The notes below the pieces were generated by a model. The model saw only the letters and a program-made list of their open reading frames with translations, ran no database searches and was not told where the DNA came from. A stretch of DNA of 22,209 nt from Candidatus Ulvibacter alkanivorans (GTDB lineage Bacteria > Bacteroidota > Bacteroidia > Flavobacteriales > Flavobacteriaceae): assembly GCF_003333325.1 (NCBI RefSeq), contig NZ_QOLC01000076.1, positions 1 to 22,209 of the forward strand, given 5' to 3'. The first letter of the stretch is position 1. Each line of letters opens with the position of its first letter. The position numbers were made by a program, and so were the translations under genes. Of this stretch, positions 15,512 to 22,209 are shown piece by piece.

Positions 15512-16225
15512 CTAGAGGATCGAATTAAAATAAGATACTAGTTTTATTAAGTCTGCCTCTTCGGAAACGTCGATACGCCGATCGTTCATAAATTTCTTCA
15601 CTTCTTTCTTTTTAACACTCATCACCTTTAGTGCCTTAGATCGAGAAGTAGGTAGCTCAACAAATTTACCATCCCTCTTAGAGACTAGGTAGTAAGTATG
15701 TGTGCTTGAGAATTTAGCAGGACGATTTTGTTCGTAGGTCGTTCGAGCTTCATAGGGTTGAGAAAAAGTGGTGGTAGTCTTTTTGTAAAGGTCGTAATGA
15801 TCGTTGGGAGAGAGTATTTTAAAATAGCCGCCTTCTTCCGTAGAACCATTTTTAGGTACGAAGATATACACATCATTGAAGATCTTAACAAATAGATCCG
15901 GACTTTTTAATAATGCGCCGTAATTCTCGTCGTTTTCATTCTTTTTCATCTCGATCTCGTCAGAATACGAATTATAGCGCATAGGCACATCTTTCATAAT
16001 AAGTTTATCGTCTTGATAAATATTGCCTTTTAGAAATGTGTCATTAGAATAGGGCGAACCTTCTATATTTTTAAACTCTTCTTCGGAAAGATTAAAGAAC
16101 TCGTTTGTGTTATTGATATTAACCTCTCTTTCGTATAAGCTATAGGCTCCAGATCCAAGGTTGGTTTGAGCATATCCTGTGGCTCCTATTATAGTGAGTA
16201 ACAGTGTAACAGCTAATTTTTTCAT
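15512..16225 (-). CDS. Secreted protein of unknown function (tandem paralogue)
   Basis: A 237-residue protein with a signal peptide (MKKLAVTLLLTIIGATGYA, cleavage before Gln20). The mature protein carries the shared pattern of its neighbour: NIEGSPYSNDTFLKGNIY, MRYNSYSDEIEM, LFVKIFNDVYIFVP, EGGYFKI, YYLVSKRDGKFVELPTS and KALKVMSVKKKEVKKFM. The tandem arrangement and colinear motifs show a duplication. The function is unknown. No cysteine pair, catalytic triad or metal motif is evident, so a structural or binding role is more likely than an enzyme. It follows the MscS gene by 22 bases and is likely co-transcribed with it, ending at the terminator at 15464-15492. Confidence 0.82.
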   Translation of the reverse strand: MKKLAVTLLLTIIGATGYAQTNLGSGAYSLYEREVNINNTNEFFNLSEEEFKNIEGSPYSNDTFLKGNIYQDDKLIMKDVPMRYNSYSDEIEMKKNENDENYGALLKSPDLFVKIFNDVYIFVPKNGSTEEGGYFKILSPNDHYDLYKKTTTTFSQPYEARTTYEQNRPAKFSSTHTYYLVSKRDGKFVELPTSRSKALKVMSVKKKEVKKFMNDRRIDVSEEADLIKLVSYFNSIL

Positions 16226-16247
16226 GCTAATTTATTTAATAGTTTAA

Positions 16248-17096
16248 TTAATTTTTGTTTTGATGTTCAAGATTGTAATGGTGCACATCGCGTTGCGGGA
16301 ATGGTATTTCGATCCCTGCGGCTTCAAGTCGTTTTTTACCTTCTTCCAACGTATAAAAACGAATATCCCAAAAATCTTCATTCTTGGCCCAATAACGCAC
16401 CGAAAGATTTACTGAACTGTCTGCTAATTCGGTTACAACCACCATTGGCATTTTATCTTCTATTTGAAGCACCGTGGGTTGTTCAAGCACCAAATTCAAC
16501 AAGATGTCTTTCGCTTCCTTGATATTACTATCATAACTTATGCCAAAGGTTAGCGCTTCACGTCGAATTCCTTCTTCCGTGTAATTAATAATACTGTCGT
16601 TAGAGAGTTTACCATTCGGAATTATCGCTAACTGGTTTCCAAAAGTTGTAAGCTTGGTGTTAAAAATACTAATTTCCTTGACCGTTCCTTCTACGCCCTG
16701 AGCTTTAATAAAATGTCCAACCTTGAAAGGTTTTAACAATAATATAAGTACGCCACCTGCGAAATTCGCGAGCGATCCTTGCAGTGCAAGTCCAATGGCT
16801 AATCCCGCCGCACCAATAATAGCGACCAATGAAGCCGATTCTACACCTAATTGGGTAACGACCAGTACGAATAATAAAATATTTAATCCCCACGAGATTA
16901 AGCTCGCTATAAATTTTTCTAGGGTGGGATCGTAATCCTTTTTGTTGAAGAATTTTTTTATGACTCTATTAATAAGCTTAATCGCCCATAATCCTAAAAT
17001 TAGAAGCACAATTGCTCCAACAAGACTAGGAAGAAAATCGATTAGTTTTTGTCCGTATTCTTCAATGTAGATATCAATATCCTTAAATTTATCCAT
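16248..17096 (-). CDS. MscS-family mechanosensitive ion channel
   Basis: A small-conductance channel that opens under membrane tension to release solutes during hypo-osmotic shock. Three helices are visible at about 20-45, 65-83 and 89-122. The third, pore-lining, helix has the Gly/Ala-rich pattern GAAGLAIGLALQGSLANFAG followed by LLLKPFKVGHFI. The cytoplasmic domain includes IPNGKLSNDSIINYT (159-173). At 282 residues it is the minimal MscS length. It is 5 bases downstream of the DUF255 lipoprotein gene, so the two genes are transcribed together. Confidence 0.95.
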   Translation of the reverse strand: MDKFKDIDIYIEEYGQKLIDFLPSLVGAIVLLILGLWAIKLINRVIKKFFNKKDYDPTLEKFIASLISWGLNILLFVLVVTQLGVESASLVAIIGAAGLAIGLALQGSLANFAGGVLILLLKPFKVGHFIKAQGVEGTVKEISIFNTKLTTFGNQLAIIPNGKLSNDSIINYTEEGIRREALTFGISYDSNIKEAKDILLNLVLEQPTVLQIEDKMPMVVVTELADSSVNLSVRYWAKNEDFWDIRFYTLEEGKKRLEAAGIEIPFPQRDVHHYNLEHQNKN

Positions 17097-17101
17097 GTAA
17101 T

Positions 17102-19222
17102 TTATTTCGTGATTTTAATTGATTCAATTGCATTTTTCGGGTCTCGAACCGGTAGTTTGCATGTGTTGTTCACACAAACATATATTAAGGTCTCCCCGGC
17201 TACATACCGCCCTTCCAGTAAATACGCATCACTTTTTTCAGTGCTGCCGGCTAGTAAGGCATTGGGTATGTAGGTTTTATTGATTTCTTTAATTTTTTCT
17301 GAAGCCTCAGGTCCTACGACCACAACCTCATAATATTTAGTTTGGTAATTTGCCAAGAGTTGCATCCAATTTGAAAACCCGGAAGGATATTGCGCCATTT
17401 CTGCTTCAACGTTCTTCAACATTTGTTGCGCAGTAGTCGCGTAAGTAGGTTCGTCATAATAATGCGATAGTTGGAACAAATTGTTCGCCATGATCGAATT
17501 GGAAGCAGGGATCACGTTGTCGCGATATTCGATAGTACGCGTCATAAGTGCCGCATCTTCCTTTGAAGTAAAATAAAACATCTGCTTGTCTTTATCGAAA
17601 AAATGCTCGAATACGTAATCGGTCATTTTTTTAGACTTCTGTAACCATTGCATATCCATAGTTACTTCATATAAGCTAATATATGCCTCAACGACTGCCG
17701 CATAATCTTCTAAATAGCCATTTATAGTGCTTGCTCCGTCTTTGTGAGAATGCCACAAGGCACCACTTTCCTGTAACTGACTATCAGCAATAAAATGTGC
17801 ATTTTTAAGGGCCGTATCTAAGTACGACTCATTTTGAAACGCTTTATATGCATCTACATATCCCTTTAGCATTAAGCCGTTCCACGAGGTGAGTGTCTTA
17901 TCGTCTAATCTCGGTCGGTCTCTCTTGTTTCGGTAGGCCAGCAATTGTTCTTGCCATGTGTTTTTCTTCTTCTGAAAAGCTTCTGCTTCGATATTGTGTT
18001 CTGCTACAAAATCAGCATCGTGTTTGTCTTTAATCAAAACATAATGGCCATTCTCCCACTTTCCGAAGCTATTCACATTATAATAATCGCTAAAAAGTTC
18101 AAAATCTTCACCTAGTACTTCTTGTAATTCTTCCTTCGTATAAATGTAATAGGCACCTTCTTCTAATTCGCCAGTTTCAGTCTTGCTGTCGGCATCGAGC
18201 GAAGAATAAAATGCTCCGCTTGAATCCTGCGTCATCTCTCTTTCGATAAACGTTAAGGTTTCTGTAACTACTTCTTTGTATAAAGGATTTTTGGTCACCA
18301 GATAGGCATTGCTGTATAGACTTACTAATTGGGCATTGTCGTATAACATTTTCTCAAAATGAGGCACATGCCATTTTTCGTCGACGCTATACCGTGCAAA
18401 GCCACCTCCAATATGATCATAAACACCACCAAAGGCAATTTGATCCAGTGTAAGTGTGACATAGTTAAGAAGCGTGGTGTCTTGATGTTGCACTGCATGA
18501 CGTAGCAAATAGCTGTAATTATTAGGCATCATGAACTTAGGAGCACGCTTATAACCCCCAAATCTATGGTCGAAAGTTGTACCCCAATTTTCTAAAAGCG
18601 ATTCGGTATCGTAAGTAGAAAAGTCGATGGCTTCGGTATTAAGGGTAATGAGGTCCATGCTTTTAATACCTTCTTCAAGTTTAGCTGCGTATTCCTCTAG
18701 TTTTTCTGGTTCTCGCTCGTATACCTCTTGAATTTTGGTAAGCGCGTCAATCCAAGCCTCCTTTTTAAAGTAAGTGCCTCCCCAAACAGGTCGTCCGTCG
18801 GGTAACGTGATCACGTTTAGTGGCCATCCTGCACTACCCGTCATAAGTTGAACGGCATTTATATATATTTGATCTACATCGGGTCGTTCTTCTCGATCTA
18901 CTTTAACCGAGATGAAATGCTCGTTCATCGTGGCCGCTACTAAAGAATCTTCAAAACTTTCACGTTCCATGACATGACACCAATGGCAAGCAGCATACCC
19001 AATGCTTATCACCATTAGCTTTTGTTCATCCTTTGCTTTCTGAAGCGTAGCTGCATTCCAACCTCGCCAGTCGACCGGATTATGAGCATGTTGCAACAAA
19101 TACGGACTGGTTTCATTAATAAGTTCGTTTGTATAGGTGTGTGATTCCACAGTTTCTTGATTTGAATCCTTACAAGATGACAATAAAAAGACCGTTGTCA
19201 GTAGTAAAATTAGATAGCGCAT
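17102..19222 (-). CDS. DUF255 thioredoxin-domain lipoprotein (YyaL/spermatogenesis-associated 20 type)
   Basis: The N-terminus [17 protein letters not shown] is a lipoprotein signal with Cys17 as the lipidation site, so the protein is attached to an outer or inner membrane facing the periplasm. A thioredoxin-like domain follows with [18 protein letters not shown] and the active-site motif CHWC (79-82), then [10 protein letters not shown]. The rest of the 706 residues is the long alpha/alpha-barrel typical of this family, related to N-acylglucosamine 2-epimerases and cellobiose-processing proteins, with landmarks [40 protein letters not shown] and [16 protein letters not shown]. The biochemical role of the family is not established. 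Most bacterial members are cytoplasmic, and lipidated forms are seen in Bacteroidota. Confidence 0.93.
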   Translation of the reverse strand: MRYLILLLTTVFLLSSCKDSNQETVESHTYTNELINETSPYLLQHAHNPVDWRGWNAATLQKAKDEQKLMVISIGYAACHWCHVMERESFEDSLVAATMNEHFISVKVDREERPDVDQIYINAVQLMTGSAGWPLNVITLPDGRPVWGGTYFKKEAWIDALTKIQEVYEREPEKLEEYAAKLEEGIKSMDLITLNTEAIDFSTYDTESLLENWGTTFDHRFGGYKRAPKFMMPNNYSYLLRHAVQHQDTTLLNYVTLTLDQIAFGGVYDHIGGGFARYSVDEKWHVPHFEKMLYDNAQLVSLYSNAYLVTKNPLYKEVVTETLTFIEREMTQDSSGAFYSSLDADSKTETGELEEGAYYIYTKEELQEVLGEDFELFSDYYNVNSFGKWENGHYVLIKDKHDADFVAEHNIEAEAFQKKKNTWQEQLLAYRNKRDRPRLDDKTLTSWNGLMLKGYVDAYKAFQNESYLDTALKNAHFIADSQLQESGALWHSHKDGASTINGYLEDYAAVVEAYISLYEVTMDMQWLQKSKKMTDYVFEHFFDKDKQMFYFTSKEDAALMTRTIEYRDNVIPASNSIMANNLFQLSHYYDEPTYATTAQQMLKNVEAEMAQYPSGFSNWMQLLANYQTKYYEVVVVGPEASEKIKEINKTYIPNALLAGSTEKSDAYLLEGRYVAGETLIYVCVNNTCKLPVRDPKNAIESIKITK

Positions 19223-19245
19223 GAGTATTTAAAATAAAAACAAGG

Positions 19246-19284
19246 AAAACAAAAATACGCTTTTGAACATTCAAAAGCGTATTT
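19246..19284 (-). terminator. Intrinsic terminator after the dodecin gene
   Basis: A perfect 15-bp inverted repeat, with arms 19253-19267 and 19270-19284 (core ATACGCTTTTGAA and TTCAAAAGCGTAT), is followed on the minus strand by TTTTTGTTTT. It begins 19 bases after the dodecin stop codon. The -7-like string TATTTTTG (minus, 19250-19257) overlaps its tail and could belong to the following lipoprotein gene. Confidence 0.85.
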
Positions 19285-19303
19285 CATCTAGTTGTTTTAT
19301 TTT

Positions 19304-19504
19304 TTACTGAACTTCGAACGATATTTTTACGTTTACTCGAAATTCGGTTATGTCGTTATCTTTAACGATACAACTTTGCTCTCTAATGTAGGCCGAGCGT
19401 ATGTTCTTCACACTTTTCCCTGCCTGTTTTACCGCATTACGTGCAGCATCCTCCCAACTCTCGTTCGAATTCGCCATCACTTCAATTACTTTTAATACTG
19501 CCAT
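19304..19504 (-). CDS. Dodecin-family protein, flavin-contact residues replaced
   Basis: A 66-residue protein with the dodecin pattern: a strand-helix-strand-strand fold and the signature VIEVMANSNESWEDAARNAV (6-25), ending in the strands FRVNVKISFEV. Dodecins form hollow dodecamers that store flavin or its breakdown products. In Halobacterium dodecin the flavins stack against Trp36 and are contacted by Gln55. The matching positions here are Ser37 (in NIRSAYIREQ) and Arg56 (in EFRVNV), so flavin stacking as known would not be possible. The gene is alone on its transcript, with a terminator behind it. The family assignment is secure and the ligand is unknown. Confidence 0.9.
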   Translation of the reverse strand: MAVLKVIEVMANSNESWEDAARNAVKQAGKSVKNIRSAYIREQSCIVKDNDITEFRVNVKISFEVQ

Positions 19505-19539
19505 TGCTTTTTTGTTTTTAGTTAATCTTCTATGAAGAC

Positions 19540-19574
19540 TTAAAATACAATTTTAACGGGCAATTATTCTCAAA
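19540..19574 (-). promoter_or_regulatory. Possible promoter of the dodecin gene
   Basis: On the minus strand TTTG (19571-19574) is followed after 23 bases by TATTTTAA (19540-19547), a 6-of-8 match to the Bacteroidota -7 box. The dodecin start is 35 bases downstream. The remainder of the 186-base gap up to the NifU-type gene (19505-19690) shows nothing else I can support, including no clear terminator for that gene. Confidence 0.28.
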
Positions 19575-19690
19575 ATATCGTTAAAAAGTGGGGTAAAAAC
19601 TTAAAATGATCAAGTCCCGTAAAGTGTTGGTCTATGCTAAAATTAAATTCAGCGATCAGGGTAACTAAAACATCGAACTCTTGCTAAATA

Positions 19691-20593
19691 TTATCCGTTT
19701 ATCGCGACAACATTTTGCACCTTCCCGTGGAGCATCTCTTTGAGCATCGTCTCAATACCGTTCTTGAGCGTAACGGTAGAAGAAGGACACCCGCTACAGG
19801 CTCCTTGTAATATAACGCTTACTGTTTTGGTATCCGCGTCAAACGATTTGAATGCAATGTGACCTCCATCACCGGCAACAGCAGGTTTTACGTATTCATC
19901 CAATATTTCGATAATCTGTTTGTCGATGTCTGATAAGTTCGCTGTTTCCTTTTCTGAACTTGCTTCGGAAGCTTTATCTTTCTGAAGAATAGCATCGTTT
20001 AGTACGGGCTTTCCGTCTTCCAGATATTTTCGAATGAATTCTCTAACCTCCATCGAAATTTCCTGCCACTCCACCATATTGTATTTCATGACCGAAACAT
20101 AGTTGTCGCTTATAAATACTTCTTTAACAAAAGGAAAATTAAACAACGCTTGCGCCAAGGGAGCATCGGTAGCTTCATCGATGTTTTTAAATTCAAAAGT
20201 GTCAGTAGCCAATGGTTTGTTTGCCACAAATTTTAAAACACTTGGATTAGGAGTACTTTCGGCATAAACAGTTACGGGAATCTTTGTCGAATCGTTCTTT
20301 TGAGTTACCACAGCTTCACCGCTATCCAAATATTCTTTAATAGAGGTTGCCACTTCATCTTGGACATCCTCCCATTCTACAATATTGTATTTCTCGATTG
20401 CGATAAAATTTTGAGAAATATATACCGTTTTTACAAATGGAAGATAAAACAGTTGTTGAGCGATAGGGCTAGAGGCCGCTTCGTCTATCGATCCAAATTC
20501 ATAGCTTTGCGCTTGCGTCAAAAACGAATCGGTGACAAATTTTACAATGTTTTTATTATTGGTCGGTTGAATTGTAATGTTAAATTCAGACAT
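19691..20593 (-). CDS. Nfu-type iron-sulfur scaffold with tandem N-terminal domains
   Basis: Nfu proteins carry and hand over [4Fe-4S] clusters to apo-enzymes. This 300-residue protein has two copies of the Nfu N-terminal domain (about 3-98 and 105-198). They match each other over NPSVLKF/NKNIVKF, DEA--PLAQ-LF--PFVK and the EW near the end. A charged linker (200-222) follows, then a NifU C-terminal domain with DEYVKPAVAGDGGHIAF and the cluster-binding motif GACSGCPSST (Cys266, Cys269). A single N-domain is the common arrangement in mitochondria and most bacteria. The double form is seen in Bacteroidota. The gene is divergent from the following large secreted-protein gene, with a 75-base gap. 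Confidence 0.94.
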   Translation of the reverse strand: MSEFNITIQPTNNKNIVKFVTDSFLTQAQSYEFGSIDEAASSPIAQQLFYLPFVKTVYISQNFIAIEKYNIVEWEDVQDEVATSIKEYLDSGEAVVTQKNDSTKIPVTVYAESTPNPSVLKFVANKPLATDTFEFKNIDEATDAPLAQALFNFPFVKEVFISDNYVSVMKYNMVEWQEISMEVREFIRKYLEDGKPVLNDAILQKDKASEASSEKETANLSDIDKQIIEILDEYVKPAVAGDGGHIAFKSFDADTKTVSVILQGACSGCPSSTVTLKNGIETMLKEMLHGKVQNVVAING

Positions 20594-20609
20594 TCAGCTC
20601 TTTTTTTTG

Positions 20610-20617
20610 CAAAAATA
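20610..20617 (-). promoter_or_regulatory. Possible -7 element for the Nfu gene
   Basis: TATTTTTG on the minus strand is an exact match to TAnnTTTG, 16 bases before the Nfu start. A TTG box at normal spacing is not seen, so confidence is limited. Confidence 0.35.
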
Positions 20618-20641
20618 TACAAAGAAAACCAATGTAATCGA

Positions 20642-20649
20642 TATATTTG
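20642..20649 (+). promoter_or_regulatory. Possible -7 element for the choice-of-anchor-L gene
   Basis: TATATTTG fits TAnnTTTG exactly and ends 19 bases before the start codon. No TTG box at 17-23 bases upstream is visible. Together with the minus-strand element at 20610-20617 it would make this a compact divergent promoter region. Confidence 0.4.
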
Positions 20650-20668
20650 GCAAGCTAACAGATTAAAA

Positions 20669-22209
20669 ATGAAGAAATTTTTACTCCCTATTTTCTTTCT
20701 TTTTTCTTGTATTGGTTTTTCTCAAATTGTTGTTGACGACACCTTTACCGTTCAAGAATTAGTAGAAGATGTTCTAATAAATAGCCCTTGCGCACAAGTT
20801 TCTAATTTTAACTCAGACACTGGGTCGGTTAATAATGGAATTGGTTTTTTCGACGGCAATGGCTCAAGCTTTCCGTTTCAATCCGGAGTTGTCCTAAGTA
20901 CCGGTGCCGCTACAGAAGCAGAAGGTCCTAACGATCAAGGAGGGTTTCAAAGTGAAGATACTGATGCTCCTGCCGATCCGGACTTAGATGCTGCTATCCC
21001 AACCACCGATGCTCGACAAGACAGAACTTTTATAGAATTTGATTTCGTGCCTCAAATTAGTACGATATCGTTTAATTTTTTATTTGCTTCGGAAGAATAT
21101 GAAGGTAGTTTTCAATGTACATTCACAGATGCTTTTGCCTTTCTACTTTTTGACCCTTCAGGGGGTGTACAGAATTTAGCCGTTCTTCCGGGTGTGCCGC
21201 CACCCAATAATATCGTATCAGTAACCAACGTTCATCCTGATGTTCCTGGTTCTTGCGGACCGATGAATGAACAATTTTTTGGGCAATACAATGATGGCGC
21301 CAATGCACCTACATCACCAATTCAGTTTAATGGACAAACAGTCGTGCTTACGGCACAAGGAAATGTTATACCTGGTGAAACCTATCGTATCAAACTAGTA
21401 ATTGCAGATGACCGTGACGGTGTATATGATTCTGCTGTATTTCTTGAGGCTGGATCTTTTAACATTGGAGTGGATCTAGGTCCCGATGCAACTATATCGA
21501 ATGGAAACGCACCCTGCGAGGGAGAAGAATTTGAAATTGGATTAATTAATCCTGCTCCAGGCGAATCCTACCGCTGGTTTGTTTTCAATCCGGGAACGGG
21601 CATGTTCGATTTAATTCCTGGCGAATTTGCAAGTACTTTAACGGTAACCCAAAACGGTACCTATCAAATTGAAGTAACTTCAATTACCGGATGTGCAGCG
21701 ACCGATGATATTGTGGTAGAATTTGCGCCACAGCCCACAGCTGCTGTTCCCGACCCCTTAGAGGCATGCGATGAGGCGCCAAACGACGGATTCACAGAAT
21801 TTGATTTGACGCTGCGCGATGTACAAATTCAGAACGGGGAACCCAATACAACAGTAAGTTATTATGTGACCGAAGCGGAAGCAGAAGCAGGGTTCAATGC
21901 AATACTAAATCCAACAACGTTCCAAAACTCAACAATAAATACCCAAACTGTGTATGCGCGTTTAGAGGAATCAAACTTTGGTTGCTATGATGTGGTACCG
22001 TTGTTCTTAATTGTCAACCAATCTCCTGAGATTTCAGATCCTATTTCTGATTATTTTATTTGTGACAATGATCAGGATGGTTTTGAGGAGTTTGATTTAA
22101 CGAGTAAGGATTCGGAGATTTTGGGTACGTTGGTCAATGTAGATTTGACCTATCACACCTCTCAGGCTGATGCTGAGGGAGGAGTTGGTGCGATCATGCC
22201 TGCCAACAT
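20669..22209 (+). CDS. Large secreted choice-of-anchor-L domain protein, 3' end outside the window
   Basis: The reading frame stays open from the ATG at 20669 to the window edge (513 codons), so the gene is partial here. It starts with a signal peptide (MKKFLLPIFFLFSCIGFSQ). Next comes a choice-of-anchor-L domain, recognised by TVQELVEDVLI, SGVVLSTGAATEAEG, the NFLFASEEYEGS motif and the YRIKLVIADDRDGVYDSAVF stretch (to about residue 265). A PKD/Ig-like region with GTYQIEVTSITGC follows. After that, repeats with a period of about 98 residues begin with CDEAPNDGFTEFDLT (Cys367) and CDNDQDGFEEFDLT (Cys465). Such proteins in Flavobacteriia usually end in a type IX secretion or gliding-associated C-terminal domain, which would lie beyond the window. 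The likely role is cell-surface adhesion. Confidence 0.88.
   Translation, partial: MKKFLLPIFFLFSCIGFSQIVVDDTFTVQELVEDVLINSPCAQVSNFNSDTGSVNNGIGFFDGNGSSFPFQSGVVLSTGAATEAEGPNDQGGFQSEDTDAPADPDLDAAIPTTDARQDRTFIEFDFVPQISTISFNFLFASEEYEGSFQCTFTDAFAFLLFDPSGGVQNLAVLPGVPPPNNIVSVTNVHPDVPGSCGPMNEQFFGQYNDGANAPTSPIQFNGQTVVLTAQGNVIPGETYRIKLVIADDRDGVYDSAVFLEAGSFNIGVDLGPDATISNGNAPCEGEEFEIGLINPAPGESYRWFVFNPGTGMFDLIPGEFASTLTVTQNGTYQIEVTSITGCAATDDIVVEFAPQPTAAVPDPLEACDEAPNDGFTEFDLTLRDVQIQNGEPNTTVSYYVTEAEAEAGFNAILNPTTFQNSTINTQTVYARLEESNFGCYDVVPLFLIVNQSPEISDPISDYFICDNDQDGFEEFDLTSKDSEILGTLVNVDLTYHTSQADAEGGVGAIMPAN
21767..22209 (+). repeat. Tandem repeat units in the choice-of-anchor-L protein
   Basis: Two units of about 98 codons are visible, 21767-22060 and 22061 onward (cut by the edge). 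Each opens with a Cys-Asp, an Asp/Asn-rich DGF-EFDLT motif that may bind calcium, and a later Y-T-AEAE/QADAE--GAI segment. The second unit is only partly present, and more copies probably follow. Confidence 0.75.

Noticed and set aside
19292..19495. 67-codon plus-strand frame opposite the dodecin gene
   Set aside because: It is antisense to a clear dodecin and starts inside the terminator region, with no motif.
19606..19668. 20-codon plus-strand frame in the dodecin/Nfu gap
   Set aside because: It is too short, with no promoter or conserved feature visible. The Lys-rich sequence is likely chance.

Overview
The window looks like a chromosomal segment of a marine-type Flavobacteriia (phylum Bacteroidota). 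The evidence is the AT-rich composition, the near absence of Shine-Dalgarno sequences, several matches to the Bacteroidota -7 promoter element TAnnTTTG, and the gene content: a cytochrome oxidase block with a long subunit III, a split MacB-type efflux operon, a NifU protein with two N-terminal domains, and a large secreted choice-of-anchor-L protein of the kind exported by the type IX system. I see no insertion sequence, CRISPR array, tRNA, rRNA or phage gene, so the region reads as core genome with one possible accessory insertion.

Layout. (1) 62-1445, plus strand: cytochrome c oxidase subunits III and IV, closed by a strong intrinsic terminator (1470-1500). (2) 1525-4449, plus: an AlgI-type membrane O-acyltransferase directly followed by an SGNH-hydrolase-like partner, a two-gene module for O-acylating an extracytoplasmic polymer. 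(3) 4581-6702, plus: a second oxidase-related block under its own good promoter (4533-4563), comprising a cysteine-less SCO-like protein, a canonical SCO1/SenC copper chaperone, a DUF420 membrane protein (CtaM/YozB type) and a 75-residue secreted CxxC membrane protein. Blocks 1 and 3 belong together functionally (oxidase structure and maturation), so the acyltransferase pair sits inside an oxidase neighbourhood.

(4) 6850-14714, plus: a tightly packed tripartite efflux operon (ATPase, two different MacB-like permeases, adaptor, TolC-like outer membrane protein, second adaptor) with tsaB (tRNA t6A synthesis) as its last gene. (5) 14701-19222, minus: a DUF255 thioredoxin-domain lipoprotein, an MscS-type channel and two tandem paralogous secreted proteins of unknown function, the two separated by a terminator. 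(6) 19304-19504, minus: a dodecin-family protein lacking the known flavin-contact residues. (7) 19691-20593, minus: an Nfu-type iron-sulfur scaffold. (8) 20669 to the window end, plus: the first 513 codons of a large secreted choice-of-anchor-L protein with approximately 98-residue repeats, cut by the window edge.

No plainly new defence or mobile system is visible. The best leads are small: the CxxC mini-protein and the cysteine-less SCO homologue in the oxidase-maturation block, the acyltransferase module between the two oxidase blocks, the paired-permease and paired-adaptor pump, the dodecin without its flavin residues, and the tandem secreted paralogues.
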